DNA of 44,038 nt from an uncultured Fretibacterium sp. (GTDB lineage Bacteria; Synergistota; Synergistia; Synergistales; Aminobacteriaceae), in contig CALGHA010000181.1 in the NCBI GenBank assembly GCA_937915835.1, forward strand, positions 1 to 44,038. Reading direction: 5' to 3'. Each line of letters begins with the position of its first letter. The stretch's first letter is position 1. The position numbers and the translations under genes are program-made. Positions 1 to 10,269 of this stretch are shown piece by piece. The notes beneath the pieces are model-generated. The model was not told where the DNA came from. It saw only the letters and a list, made by a program, of their open reading frames with translations, and did no database searches.

Positions 1-61
1 CTAAATGGTCGGCCTGAGTTGATTTTCCCGAACCGTCAATACCTTCAATCGTTATAAACAT
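1..61 (-). CDS. tmk: dTMP kinase, N-terminal fragment (runs off window)
   Basis: Only the first 20 codons are in the window, read on the minus strand from an ATG at 61-59. They begin MFITIEGIDGSGKST, which carries the P-loop GxxGxGKST typical of thymidylate kinase (dTMP + ATP to dTDP + ADP, cytosolic). The start lies two bases after the stop of the upstream S55 protease gene, so it should be co-transcribed with prfB and that gene. No strong ribosome binding site is visible in front of it, which fits translational coupling. The rest of the gene is outside the window, so identity rests on the P-loop and its FI(T/V)IEGIDGSGKST context, which is highly characteristic. Confidence 0.88.
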   Translation of the reverse strand, partial: MFITIEGIDGSGKSTQADHL

Positions 62-63
62 GT

Positions 64-1782
64 TTATTTGCCTACTATATGGATTAATCTTCTCTGGAGG
101 CCGTCGATATAATGCTCAGAGTTGTAAATTTTCAGATTGCCTTCGTTCATTCGGCGTTCCTTAGTGTCGCTTAAAAATTCCTGTTCCTCGTCAAGATAAT
201 CATTCGAGTAATCTTCCTCGTCATGTTTTGAGCCTTTGCGTTTGTTTAACGCTCGGGCTAATTCATTTCCTGACTGGTCAACATTAAGCTCAAGGAAAAG
301 TTGATTATTCCCGTCGATTGCGCTAATTTCCCGTAGCATTCTCTCGAGGCTGTTGATTGATTTGTAGCCTCCTTCAAGTCCCGGCTGGCCCATTGAGTTC
401 ACGCTTCCGCCCCTTACAATGAGTTCGGCCGTTCCTGATGCTCCTTCTGGAACTTTCAGCTTGAAAACTCGTTTTACAGGTTCTTTGCGCCAAGATCTCA
501 ACGTAACTTCTACATTAACTTCCTGGCCCGGACTTGCGCGTGAAACTGTCTTTACGTCCTCGATGAATAAAATTTTGGGGCTTTGTGATGCCTCAATCGT
601 GAGCTTGAAACCTGCCGGCAATGTCTCAGAAAAAGGCTGTGTCAAATATGCGTTGATAATCTTGCTGACATCTTCAAATGCTTCTTTCACGACGACATTA
701 TCAGTTGAGTAATAGACATCTTTACGTGCCCAGCCCTTTGGTAAATTTTTCCCGTCAAGCCTGAGATTTACGCTGATACTTCCCTGACCTTTTCGGCCCC
801 ATGCTTCTTCGAGTAATCCCGCGTAAAGTCCCTGTATTAATTCCTGGCTCAAAAACTCGTCAGCAATAACACGAAACTTGTAATTTCTCTCGATGTTATT
901 ATCTAAATCCTTGAAGTTAAACTCTGCAGCTATTGACTGTGGATATTGGCCTAAAACTCCGCCAAGTCCGGCCGCTCTGTCCTGAACAAACATTCCGTTG
1001 ATGCCCATTGACGTTGATAATCTCTGAGGGAATGCAAGACTATCAATAATCTGGTGAACATAAGACTTCGCGGCGGGATAAGCAACACTGCCTTTCTGTG
1101 TAAAGTCATGGCCGAATGCTAAAAATCTGCCGTTTCTGTCAGTAGCCGTAACAGTTCCGGAAGCTCCAGCCTCAACATCTCCCCAGATGAGCAAAGCCGT
1201 AACAGCATCGCCGGGCCGTAAACTTGAAGTCTGGATATTTCCAGTTGGACCGCCCGAAATTCCCTGAACTAGATTTACTCCGAGACGTTTTGCCATATTC
1301 TCAAGTGATTGGTTATTATTTATCCTTATACCTGAGAAAATTATATTACTAAGCGCTAAATTTTTTTGTGATGCCGTCTTGACTGAGGAACTATCATCAA
1401 AGATTTTGCACATGTCCTCAATTGGAGTTACGCAGCAAAGTGAATGATCTCCAAATTCCCAGCCGATTGCGACAGCGCCGATTAATTTTCCGTTAACATA
1501 AACAGGTGAACCGCTCATTCCGTGAGCAACTTTATATTTGCCCAAAATTTTTATTAATATCACGTCAGAAATATTAGTTTTCGGTTTCTGAGGAACTACG
1601 CTGACGATTTTAATGGGTATTCTGATGGGTTCAGTGCCTTTAATCACCGTGAGCATATAGCCGGACATTTCGGGCCTGAGCTGTTTTGTCGACATTGTAG
1701 GCTGAGCAGGAATGAAAGTTTCAGCCTGAGCTTTTGAGAACGATAACAACAAAATTATTATAACGAGAAATTTTTTATACAT
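64..1782 (-). CDS. Exported SpoIVB-type (S55) serine protease
   Basis: A 572-residue protein with an N-terminal signal peptide (residues 1-20, ending SKAQA). Residues about 30-124 carry the S55 protease core: VAHGMSGSPVYVNGKLIGAV, where Ser90 in the GMSGSP motif is the expected nucleophile, followed by the closing TPIEDM motif at 119-124. In Bacillus this family (SpoIVB) cleaves a membrane signalling partner during sporulation. Here there is no sign of a sporulation locus, so an envelope regulatory or processing role is inferred. The long C-terminal part (about 130-572) is unlike SpoIVB; its 'AGASGTVTATDRNGRFLAFGHDF' region is glycine rich and probably beta structured. The ATG at 1782-1780 overlaps the end of prfB by eight bases, indicating coupled translation. 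The substrate cannot be told from sequence. Confidence 0.82.
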   Translation of the reverse strand: MYKKFLVIIILLLSFSKAQAETFIPAQPTMSTKQLRPEMSGYMLTVIKGTEPIRIPIKIVSVVPQKPKTNISDVILIKILGKYKVAHGMSGSPVYVNGKLIGAVAIGWEFGDHSLCCVTPIEDMCKIFDDSSSVKTASQKNLALSNIIFSGIRINNNQSLENMAKRLGVNLVQGISGGPTGNIQTSSLRPGDAVTALLIWGDVEAGASGTVTATDRNGRFLAFGHDFTQKGSVAYPAAKSYVHQIIDSLAFPQRLSTSMGINGMFVQDRAAGLGGVLGQYPQSIAAEFNFKDLDNNIERNYKFRVIADEFLSQELIQGLYAGLLEEAWGRKGQGSISVNLRLDGKNLPKGWARKDVYYSTDNVVVKEAFEDVSKIINAYLTQPFSETLPAGFKLTIEASQSPKILFIEDVKTVSRASPGQEVNVEVTLRSWRKEPVKRVFKLKVPEGASGTAELIVRGGSVNSMGQPGLEGGYKSINSLERMLREISAIDGNNQLFLELNVDQSGNELARALNKRKGSKHDEEDYSNDYLDEEQEFLSDTKERRMNEGNLKIYNSEHYIDGLQRRLIHIVGK

Positions 1783-2879
1783 TGCCTTTAGCCTTCTGTC
1801 GTAAATATTCCATGATAAAATCGCTTATATCTCCGTCGAGAACTGTTTGAACATTTCCCTTCTCATAATTCGTCCTGTGATCCTTAACCAGCGTATAAGG
1901 ATGTAACACATAGCTTCGTATTTGGCTTCCCCATGTGGATTCTTTCTTGTCGCCGACAACCGAAGCTAACTCCTCCTGTCTCTCCTGCAAGGCCAATTCA
2001 TAAAGTCTGCTCTTGAGAACGTGCATAGCTGTCTGCCTGTTCATGTGCTGTGAACGTTCATTCTGACAAGTTACGACTATTCCCGTCGGAAGATGTGTAA
2101 TTCTTACGGCTGAATCCGTCCGGTTTACGTATTGTCCGCCTGCTCCTGAAGCCCTGAAAGTGTCAACTCTTAAATCTTCCGGCTTAATGTCAACGTCAAC
2201 GTCATCACTGAATTCCGGCGAAACTAAGACTGAAGCAAAGCTCGTGTGTCGTCTGTGAGCAGAATCAAACGGGGAAATTCGTACAAGCCTGTGAACTCCT
2301 CTTTCAGCCTTGAGAAAACCGTATGCATATTCGCCCTCGATTAAGACCGTCGCGCTTTTAATGCCCTCGCCCTCATCAGTCGTCGCCTCGATTAAATTTG
2401 CCTTGAAGCCCTCACGCTCGCAATAACGCAAATACATTCGCAAAAGCATTCCTGCCCAATCTTGAGAGTCCAAACCGCCGGAGCCCGAATGTACCATTAA
2501 AATCGCGCTGGCTTGATCGTAAGGTTCGTTGAGCAATAAGAGTAAGTTATGACGTTCAAGCTCGTGCTTTAATGCTTCGGCTCTGCGTGAAAATTCTGCT
2601 TCGAGTTCTAAGTCCTCGCTGCCGTGCAAAATTTCTTCGAGAGTGGTTAATTCATCATATTCTGAGTTAATATGCTTCAGGCTGTCGAGTTTTGAGTTGA
2701 CTTGAGATAATTCCTTCAGGATATTTTCGTGTCCTTCGGAAGTCCAGAAGTCAGGGGCTGAAGTCTGGAGCGTTAAAGTTTTCGAGCGATCGTTGAGGCT
2801 TGGGAGGTCAAAGGCTGTCCTGCATGCTCTGAATTGAGGTATGCAGTTCTTCCAGTTCTATTTTGAGATTTTGGTTCAT
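1775..2879 (-). CDS. prfB: Peptide chain release factor 2 with programmed +1 frameshift
   Basis: The gene starts at ATG 2879-2877 and reads 23 codons (MNQNLKIELEELHTSIQSMQ...) to CTT TGA C, with the UGA at 2810-2808. A +1 shift at CTT continues as DLPSLNDRSKTL and runs to the stop at 1777-1775, giving about 367 residues, the normal RF2 length. The anticodon-mimic tripeptide SPF is at about 202-204 and the catalytic GGQ at about 247-249. RF2 ends translation at UGA and UAA, so frameshifting at its own UGA is the classic autoregulatory loop: little RF2 means more frameshifting. An AGGA lies four bases before CTT, in the place of the usual internal Shine-Dalgarno stimulator. An ORF caller that ignores the shift would report only 1775-2629. 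The start-site ribosome binding site (AAAGGTG) is about 16 bases away, unusually far. Confidence 0.95.
2807..2820 (-). promoter_or_regulatory. prfB: RF2 recoding site (CTT TGA C)
   Basis: Minus-strand sequence GGACAGCCTTTGAC. The in-frame TGA (2810-2808) is codon 24. The slippery CTT before it and the C after it match the conserved RF2 frameshift heptamer, and the peptide is homologous to RF2 on both sides of the shift. Confidence 0.93.
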
Positions 2880-2935
2880 GGGAAAAAATTTTTACACCTT
2901 TCAATATAAACTTTGAGCATTGAGAATAATAGCAC

Positions 2936-2972
2936 AAAAAAACAGCTCCGCCCGCAAAAATACGAACAGAGC
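2936..2972 (-). terminator. Intrinsic terminator of the giant surface-protein gene
   Basis: On the minus-strand RNA GCUCUGUUCG (2972-2963) pairs with CGGGCGGAGC (2954-2945) over ten positions, with several G-U pairs, around an eight-base loop, and is followed by a run of seven U (complement of 2942-2936). It lies 23 bases after the stop codon of the 2,424-residue gene. The G-U pairs break on the other strand, so it acts in this direction. Confidence 0.75.
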
Positions 2973-2994
2973 CGAAAATATTTTTCAGACTAAA

Positions 2995-5900
2995 TTACTT
3001 ATCCTGAATAACTTTGAGCTTGAATGATACGTTTGCAGATCCCGTGTTATTTGTCGCTTTTACCTTCACAGTGATTGCTTTCTTGTTATATACTGGTGTT
3101 GCTTTGAGGGATATTACGCCGCCATCAGAGATTGTAAGCCAATTTGGTGATGTCGTCAGATTATATTTTATCGGGTCAGTTCCAGCAACAAGATATTTTG
3201 AAACGTCAATTACAGTTTTACCGATTTCGTCTGAAGTAGAGACTTCCTGTTGTCCAATCTTCGAAAATTTCGGCTTCACGCCCTTAATCGTCAGCTTTAT
3301 AGTCTTAGAGACTTTTCCAGCATCATTTGAAGCCTGAACTGTAATACTGCCGTTGAAGTCCGTAATTGGTTTTCCTGTGATAGTTCCGTCGCTTTCAAGT
3401 GCAAGATTAGCAGGCAGCTGATTATTACCGATTATTGACCAGTAAATAGGATTACTTCCGGCTGAGGCTGTTAATTTCAACGAACCTTCTTTGTAACCTG
3501 AGATATTGGCCTTGAGGCTGGAAGTTTTGATTTTTGGCGGAATCCCGGATATTTTAAGATGAAACGTCTTCTCCGTGCTGTCGTTGCCAGCAGTAAGCCT
3601 GATTGTAAACGTATAATTCCCTGATGATACAGGCTTCCCCTTCAACTTGCCTTTGCTAAACGTCATTCCGGTTGGAATATTACCGCTGACGATTGACCAA
3701 GTTACATTTTTCGGGCCCTTATACTTGAAACTGACACTATAAGACTTCTTTGCAGTTCCGGCTTTGAGGTTATCTTCCGTAATAATCTTTAAACTCTCAG
3801 CAACAGTGAATTTATAAGTCTTTTTCGGCTTTCTTCCTAAGACATCAGAAGCAGTTATCGTAAGATTATAATTCCCTGCTTTGTCTGGAATTCCTGAGAG
3901 AACATAGCCCGTCCCGTCATCATCACGTGTCATTTTCATGCCGCTTGGGATTTTTCCTGAGTAACTCAATGAGACTGTGGGAATTTGAGGAGTTCCGTCT
4001 GGATAAAAATTAAACTCGTATTCTTTTCCTGTTGCAAGTGAAAGAGGAATATCTTCAGGCAATGTTTCAATTTCAGGAGCCTCACCGTCAATAATAAGAT
4101 CATATTTCTTGGTTGAAGAGCCAGAAGCATTTGTTGCGGTTACGGTAATTTTGCCCTTATAAACCCTTTCAGGCCAGCCGGTTAAATTTCCCTCTTCAGT
4201 GTCGAACTCAAGACCTAATTCATCTGGAAGCCCCAAAATGCTCCAGGTAACAGGAGTGTAATTTTTCAGCGCGAACTCGAAATTATATTCCCTGTCAACT
4301 TTGCCTTTGTCAACTTTGCTAGTTTTAATTGCGGGCTTGATTGCTTTTGACGGAGCAACTTTGAGAACAAATTCCTTCTCGTCATATCCGCTCTCGTTAC
4401 GGGCCTGAATGCTGAAAGTAAATTCTCCGGATTTAGTCGGCGTGCAAACTATCTTGTAAGTTCCGTCATTATCCTCGTTAATTTTAATTTCGAAAGGAGC
4501 ATCATTATAATTAACGTCGACATCCCAAATTTCGCCTCGTCCTCCGATGTCAAGTTGTTCTTCATAAGAAACTCCGACTTTTCCGTCTGGAAGTTCATCA
4601 TTGTAAATATTCGGCAGAGAGTTATTAACATTCCAAGCGTAACGAATTCCGCCTCTGTCAAAGAACAATGTAATATTGCCAATATCGCTGACTTTTATCG
4701 GAGTTTTAAGCGTCATTTCACCTTGAGCAATTTCACCGGCATTGATAAAGGCGTAATTAATCTCCGGGTTATATTGGCCATGATTGAGATTATTTCTTTT
4801 GTGATTAACGTATAAGACAATAACCGTATCGAAGTTGAGAATAACGGCATTATCCGGATTATCCTTATCGTTCACGAAACGCCATTTAATATTTTTGATT
4901 TCCGGGTCTTCTCCTTTTTCTCTGAACTCGAAATAAGGCACGATGTCTTCGAGTACATCAGCAGTTGAACGAATTTCATTGATATTCCGGCTTCCGTTGG
5001 GGATTGATTCTAAGTTGTTCCAGCTTATTTTACGTCCGTTGAATGATAAGCCCTCGTTTTGTCCCCAGAAGTTGAATGTGTAATAATATTCGTCATTTTT
5101 GTCATCCGGGAATTTTGCGGGGATATAACTCGCTTCCTGGTTGAGAAGGTCAAATTTTCCTTCTTTGTTTGCGCCGACTTCATAACGCCCTCCGGCTGAA
5201 TACCAGTAAGAATCATTGCCGGCACCGATGATAAAGGCATCTTTCACCCGTTTATTAGCTTTATCGGCTATGTCGTTAAGAGACTTTGTCAGCAGCTTAT
5301 TGCTTGAGTTTACCGTGTTACGAGCAATGAACAGCTTATTATTTCGGAGAGAAAAGCCCCTTGTATTGTTGGTGAAATGTTTGGCTGTCATCGCAAGTGC
5401 TGTTTTGCTGTCATCTTTAGCTGAGGTATCCAAACTTTCAAATTCTTTATCGAGTTCAAAGCCAATCCCGCCAAAGAATATATCATTTGCGAAGCCGTTA
5501 CCGTAATCCAATCTGCCAGTATTATTATCAAAGAAAGCGTTGATATTGTGAGTTACAACGAGAGGAGTTGTTTCTGTATCTTCACCATAAACGACACCCC
5601 AGCCGTAATTATATTCGTTTTCATCGTCATAGGCAAAGAGAATTCGTACTGTCGCTTTCGTTCCATTCTGAAGATTTCCTGATGGTTTTACAAATTTTAC
5701 ACCAATGACTTCATCATCTGCATTAAAAATAGGCTCAAGCCACGAAGGAATATATACATTATCAATGTCAGCAACTACTCCGCTCGGAAATCTTACTTCA
5801 TAGCCGTCTTTTACTGCGTTATTATCTCCGGTGAAAATAAGGCCGTCTGTCGTGAATATTATATCTTCGTCCTCAGGTTCAACTATAAATTCTACTTCTA

Positions 5901-8900
5901 CAGGCTCAGCTTCACCGTGAACTGTGTCGGTTACAGAAACACTGAAAATCTGTTCAATATCTTCGTCTTCAGTTTCGTCGTAATTACGTCTTGCAATGCC
6001 CTCAACGATGAACATATCACCGACGTTTAAAGTGTAAAGATTGCTCGTTACGTCTTCAGAGTCAAAGCTCCATGCAATTTCGCCCTCATAGCCTACAACC
6101 TGGAATATTGCCGTGTATGTACGTCCCTCAATTGCGTCGTCAAAGTTATTGCTGACCTCGATAATCGCAAAACCGGGCTTCTTAACGATAACTGTAAATT
6201 CAGCTTTGAGTGTGCCTACCGCGATTGCATAGTTATACGTGCCTTCTGCAAGGTCTGCCGTAGCAAGTTTAAGCTCGATCGTTCCGTTGCCGGTAACTTT
6301 TCCGCTCATCGCTGCAAATTTCGGTGCTCCGTCAATTGCCGTAACTGTCCAGTTTCTGACTTGATTATCATAATCGCCTACAACTCTGACCCTTACTCTT
6401 CCTTCTTTAGGAATTATCATCGTCGTAATCATAGGAACTTCAAGATGAAGTGCTACAACAGTAACTGAGAACGTATAGAGCTTGTGTTTGCTCGTTAATG
6501 CATTTTCGCCGACATAAGCCAAAACGCTGAAGTTATAAGTTCCTGGCTCAACGTTCGATAGATCTTTGGTCTCGTAAGAAATCGTCGATCCGTTGCCGTA
6601 GAAACCAAGCCACTCAGGAAGGTTATAACCAAGAAGGTGAATATCTCCGCTCAAAACATCTTCAGGAATATCATAAACGCCGCTTACAGGATCACCATTG
6701 ACTACTACCGTGTTATTGAGAGTAGTTGCCGGGATTATGTCATTTGGGCTGATTGCAGCATGAAGTGAGAAGTTGACAGGTACAGTTATGATTTTTCCTC
6801 CGTTTTCTGTTGTCCCTTTAAGTGAAAGTCCCTTGATTGCGTTAAATGCTGTTCCAGTATTGCCGAGCGCACTCAAAGGAAGGCTCACGATTACGCCGCT
6901 TCCTTCAGAAATAAGCTCAAAACTCGTAATATCGCTTGATTTCGTGTTTCTACTAAGATAATCTCCGTCAAAAAGAACTACGTCAATCTCTTTGACCTTT
7001 GTTTCTTTGCCGTTGGCATCAGGCATGAAGTAATCGGTCGTGATCGTGCCGTCATTCCAGACATATCCGTTATCCGTATAGACGGGAACCGAAGCAGTCG
7101 CATATGTAGCTTTTCTGACACTGTCAACATAAAATTTTACTGTCGCACTCTCGCCAACCGTGAAATCCGTCTCGTCAACCGCTTCAGTTTTGGCATTGCT
7201 CCATTGAGTTCCAGGTAAAATAATCCCCTGACGCACTAAAGTATAACTTCGCGCAGCCGGGAATAATCCGCCGATATAATCATTCTGACAGTTCGCGGTA
7301 AAAGCTATTGTGACATTAACGGGATTTTCTCCGGAATAAGATATTCCTATTAAGCGTATTGATTGTTTTTCGGAATCAATTTCAGCGGTCATGATTATAT
7401 CTGTATTTATGATTATATCTGTATAAGAAGTCCTTCCCTGTAATTTATCAACAGTCAATTCTGAATCGTCATAGTTGTTAATCACAAAGAAAACTTTCAT
7501 ATCGTCGACGTTAAATTTTTCACTGCCGCTTTCGTTTTGCAGGTAATAATTTCCGTCCTCGAACACAAGAGTATAATTTTGCCCTCTAAGTGTGAACGTC
7601 AACGGAATTTCTATCTCGAAGTTACTTGTTCCGTCGCCGAAAGTTTCTCCCCCCTTTAAAAATGACCAGCTGCCTAAATTCGCAAGAACGAGTTCATTGC
7701 GGTTCTCAACGATTAAGTTTGTTGTGTCTGAATTGGCCGGTATTCGGAAATTACACACAGGGTTATATACGATAGGGAAATTATTGGCAATTTCGTTTTC
7801 GGCCTCTAAAATTTTAAAACGCTGGCCAATTGTTGTGAACTCGCTTCCGTCAAAAGCGTCAACTTTAAGTTTTACCCTTAAGAGTGTATTTGAGCTGTCA
7901 ACATCGCCGTTAACTCTCAGGGAATATTCTTCACCGTCAGCATTAGTCATACGATTTTTTCTGCCAGCATGAGCCGTTAATACACTGTACGAGTTTAATC
8001 GTTCGTCATCGTTGATAAACCAGGCTTCAGATGGGTAATTTTCTGAGCCAAATTCGATTTCATTTGCGTTAATCGTGCTGCCTTCAAACGCTAAATTTCC
8101 GTCTATAATTGCGCCGCTGGAGAACTCAACTTTTGCGTCTTGTTCGACATAAAGGCTGTTATTATGAGCTAACGGGTAATAATCATTTTCCCCAGTGAAT
8201 TTTACATCTGATCTCGCCATAATCTGAACTTGATAATTCTTCGCAGCAACATCACCGCGAAGTCCGTCGCCTGTTAAAGTATTGCCGTCAATCGTAATTT
8301 TTGAAGAGCGTGCGCTTCCGTCGAGTGTCAAAGCATAAATTCCGTTTGTGTTTATTGTGTCTCTCGTCTTATAGGCAATCTCGAAATCTCTGCTGACTCC
8401 CTTATTCGCATAAAGCTCAATATTGCTGAGGAATAAATTCGAGTTAACACCAGCCTGAACAAGTCCTCTCCAATATTCATATGTGCCGCTCGTTCCATCA
8501 ATTCTAAGTCCACTGAGTACTATGGAACTATTATCAGCTGTTTTGAGACTTCCGATTCTAAGGTCCGCATTAGCTGTTGCGGCGCTTCTATTGTTAGCAC
8601 CAGGCCTGTTACTTCTGAGCCAGATATTCCCAACGTTAAAAAGGTTACTATCACCGCTAATTTCAAGAATTGCATTTCCCCCATAAACAATCAGATTATC
8701 GAGAGTTACATCAGCTTTGTCAAGGATGCCACAATCAAACGTTTTGTTGCCGTTATAGTTAATACTATAAAATCCGATATTTGCATGTGAACCTGTAATT
8801 TTTCCTGTGAAGTCAGCAGTAGAAGTAGTAAGGATAAGAACACCGTCATCAAGTTTTGCGCCGTTGCTTGGGCTGTTTATCTCAATCGTTCCAGTGCCGA

Positions 8901-10269
8901 AAATGGAGCCAAAGGCTTGAATTCCATTGATGATTGCTTTGGAGTCTGCGTCAACTATGTTAAGAGTTGGTGATATACCGATATTCATTGCGTTGTTGTA
9001 TGTTTTATAGTCTTCATATGGGTAAATTTCATTACCTGAACCGTCCGTGACTGCGTGAGTTCCGAATGAAACTGAGCCTGTCTCATAAACATTAATAACA
9101 AACACATTAGCTACCGCAATTGACAGGGGATAAGCCTCAAAATTTGCACCATCGTAAACGTTCAATACAAGATGATTTGTCCAATCATTCCTGTATTCAC
9201 GTTTCCATACTGGATAACTCGCGTTGCCGTCACAATCAAAGACGAGTTTACCAGCATTGACATTAATAGCTGAAATTTCTTTTCCGGTTTCACTATACCA
9301 GTATGCATTTTCATTGTCATCTTTAACGAGGCCATTATGTTTTAACGTTAATTTCGCTGGGCCGGTTTTAGTGAATGTCGCCGTGCCGTCAGTATCAGCA
9401 TTTTGGGCATAAAATACGCCATAATAACTTGCAGAACCCTTCACAGGTCCGGTATTAACGAGAGTAAGATCTCTGATTACGTTAATTTTCCCGTCAAAGT
9501 TGTACGTAGCACCCTCAATGTCAAATATCGGCATTCCTGGAATATCAAACGTTAAAATGCCGTTGCCTGTAACATAGAGGCCAGGCCCTTTTGCTGCTGT
9601 AATTGACTGGAAAACAAGTTCGCCGGTAAAATCATCGTCAGACTTAATATTAAATCCCATAAAAGAAGTTCCAGCTGATTTATAATCATGACCTTCTCCA
9701 TCATCTGCCCGATTATAGAAACCGTTAGCATGATTAGGATTTTCAGGATTGGTGAAAATTTCTGCCCATGTTCCTAAAGTTAATTTGCCGCCGGGATTAA
9801 TTATTGCTTCAGCGACAAATCCTTTGCTAGCGTCGTTTACTCTTAAAGGAGCATCAATTACAAGGTCAACACTTCGCGGAATGTTCCAAGTACTGCCAGC
9901 AAAAATAATAGCAGAGTTTGTTGACCCTTTTGTTACATTGAGATGAAGAATGCTTTTCCCCTCTCTGTCTCCGAATTCAAATCTCCATTTTCCGTAAGTT
10001 CCGTATGATGGAATGTCAATTGTAGGAGTTGGGAGAACTATTTCGGCTTCTGTAACGTTTTCATCGACACTGACAACATCAATGATGACATCACGAAACG
10101 TATTAAAAGTATATAAAGCATTCTCGGTTATATTGAGTGTTCGAGTTTCAGAATTCCAAATGTCAGAATTGCTCGTAACTGGTATCTCTTTAAGTGCCGC
10201 ATTTCCCGATAAGGCTGTGGAGAAAATGAGTATAGCCGACAGGAAGAATACACTGAAAAGTTTTCGCAT
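2995..10269 (-). CDS. Giant secreted surface protein with beta-helix-like region and C-terminal putative Ig modules
   Basis: A 2,424-residue protein with a signal peptide (about residues 1-25, ending SGNAA). The first 800 or so residues are rich in short N/G/D beta-strand repeats of the kind seen in autotransporter or pectin-lyase-like adhesins. The middle (about 1150-1500) looks like serial beta-sandwich modules. The last 530 residues hold about six tandem He_PIG-like putative Ig modules (for example LPDELGLEFDTEEGNLTGWP, IPSGMKMTRDDDGTGYVLSG), each near 80 residues, with the recurrent pattern 'LPxGLxLd..G.isG.P...G.y.ftv.A.N'. I see no C-terminal beta-barrel, LPXTG or obvious sorting tail, so the anchoring mode is unknown. 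A strong RBS (AAGGAG) precedes ATG 10269. It is transcribed alone, from a promoter with a G10 spacer tract, and ends at an intrinsic terminator. Adhesion or S-layer-like roles are inference. Confidence 0.8.
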   Translation of the reverse strand: MRKLFSVFFLSAILIFSTALSGNAALKEIPVTSNSDIWNSETRTLNITENALYTFNTFRDVIIDVVSVDENVTEAEIVLPTPTIDIPSYGTYGKWRFEFGDREGKSILHLNVTKGSTNSAIIFAGSTWNIPRSVDLVIDAPLRVNDASKGFVAEAIINPGGKLTLGTWAEIFTNPENPNHANGFYNRADDGEGHDYKSAGTSFMGFNIKSDDDFTGELVFQSITAAKGPGLYVTGNGILTFDIPGMPIFDIEGATYNFDGKINVIRDLTLVNTGPVKGSASYYGVFYAQNADTDGTATFTKTGPAKLTLKHNGLVKDDNENAYWYSETGKEISAINVNAGKLVFDCDGNASYPVWKREYRNDWTNHLVLNVYDGANFEAYPLSIAVANVFVINVYETGSVSFGTHAVTDGSGNEIYPYEDYKTYNNAMNIGISPTLNIVDADSKAIINGIQAFGSIFGTGTIEINSPSNGAKLDDGVLILTTSTADFTGKITGSHANIGFYSINYNGNKTFDCGILDKADVTLDNLIVYGGNAILEISGDSNLFNVGNIWLRSNRPGANNRSAATANADLRIGSLKTADNSSIVLSGLRIDGTSGTYEYWRGLVQAGVNSNLFLSNIELYANKGVSRDFEIAYKTRDTINTNGIYALTLDGSARSSKITIDGNTLTGDGLRGDVAAKNYQVQIMARSDVKFTGENDYYPLAHNNSLYVEQDAKVEFSSGAIIDGNLAFEGSTINANEIEFGSENYPSEAWFINDDERLNSYSVLTAHAGRKNRMTNADGEEYSLRVNGDVDSSNTLLRVKLKVDAFDGSEFTTIGQRFKILEAENEIANNFPIVYNPVCNFRIPANSDTTNLIVENRNELVLANLGSWSFLKGGETFGDGTSNFEIEIPLTFTLRGQNYTLVFEDGNYYLQNESGSEKFNVDDMKVFFVINNYDDSELTVDKLQGRTSYTDIIINTDIIMTAEIDSEKQSIRLIGISYSGENPVNVTIAFTANCQNDYIGGLFPAARSYTLVRQGIILPGTQWSNAKTEAVDETDFTVGESATVKFYVDSVRKATYATASVPVYTDNGYVWNDGTITTDYFMPDANGKETKVKEIDVVLFDGDYLSRNTKSSDITSFELISEGSGVIVSLPLSALGNTGTAFNAIKGLSLKGTTENGGKIITVPVNFSLHAAISPNDIIPATTLNNTVVVNGDPVSGVYDIPEDVLSGDIHLLGYNLPEWLGFYGNGSTISYETKDLSNVEPGTYNFSVLAYVGENALTSKHKLYTFSVTVVALHLEVPMITTMIIPKEGRVRVRVVGDYDNQVRNWTVTAIDGAPKFAAMSGKVTGNGTIELKLATADLAEGTYNYAIAVGTLKAEFTVIVKKPGFAIIEVSNNFDDAIEGRTYTAIFQVVGYEGEIAWSFDSEDVTSNLYTLNVGDMFIVEGIARRNYDETEDEDIEQIFSVSVTDTVHGEAEPVEVEFIVEPEDEDIIFTTDGLIFTGDNNAVKDGYEVRFPSGVVADIDNVYIPSWLEPIFNADDEVIGVKFVKPSGNLQNGTKATVRILFAYDDENEYNYGWGVVYGEDTETTPLVVTHNINAFFDNNTGRLDYGNGFANDIFFGGIGFELDKEFESLDTSAKDDSKTALAMTAKHFTNNTRGFSLRNNKLFIARNTVNSSNKLLTKSLNDIADKANKRVKDAFIIGAGNDSYWYSAGGRYEVGANKEGKFDLLNQEASYIPAKFPDDKNDEYYYTFNFWGQNEGLSFNGRKISWNNLESIPNGSRNINEIRSTADVLEDIVPYFEFREKGEDPEIKNIKWRFVNDKDNPDNAVILNFDTVIVLYVNHKRNNLNHGQYNPEINYAFINAGEIAQGEMTLKTPIKVSDIGNITLFFDRGGIRYAWNVNNSLPNIYNDELPDGKVGVSYEEQLDIGGRGEIWDVDVNYNDAPFEIKINEDNDGTYKIVCTPTKSGEFTFSIQARNESGYDEKEFVLKVAPSKAIKPAIKTSKVDKGKVDREYNFEFALKNYTPVTWSILGLPDELGLEFDTEEGNLTGWPERVYKGKITVTATNASGSSTKKYDLIIDGEAPEIETLPEDIPLSLATGKEYEFNFYPDGTPQIPTVSLSYSGKIPSGMKMTRDDDGTGYVLSGIPDKAGNYNLTITASDVLGRKPKKTYKFTVAESLKIITEDNLKAGTAKKSYSVSFKYKGPKNVTWSIVSGNIPTGMTFSKGKLKGKPVSSGNYTFTIRLTAGNDSTEKTFHLKISGIPPKIKTSSLKANISGYKEGSLKLTASAGSNPIYWSIIGNNQLPANLALESDGTITGKPITDFNGSITVQASNDAGKVSKTIKLTIKGVKPKFSKIGQQEVSTSDEIGKTVIDVSKYLVAGTDPIKYNLTTSPNWLTISDGGVISLKATPVYNKKAITVKVKATNNTGSANVSFKLKVIQDK

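Noticed and set aside
5216..5506. Open frames on the plus strand inside the giant surface-protein gene
   Set aside because: They are antisense to a well-supported 2,424-codon gene, lack ribosome binding sites and show no family motifs.
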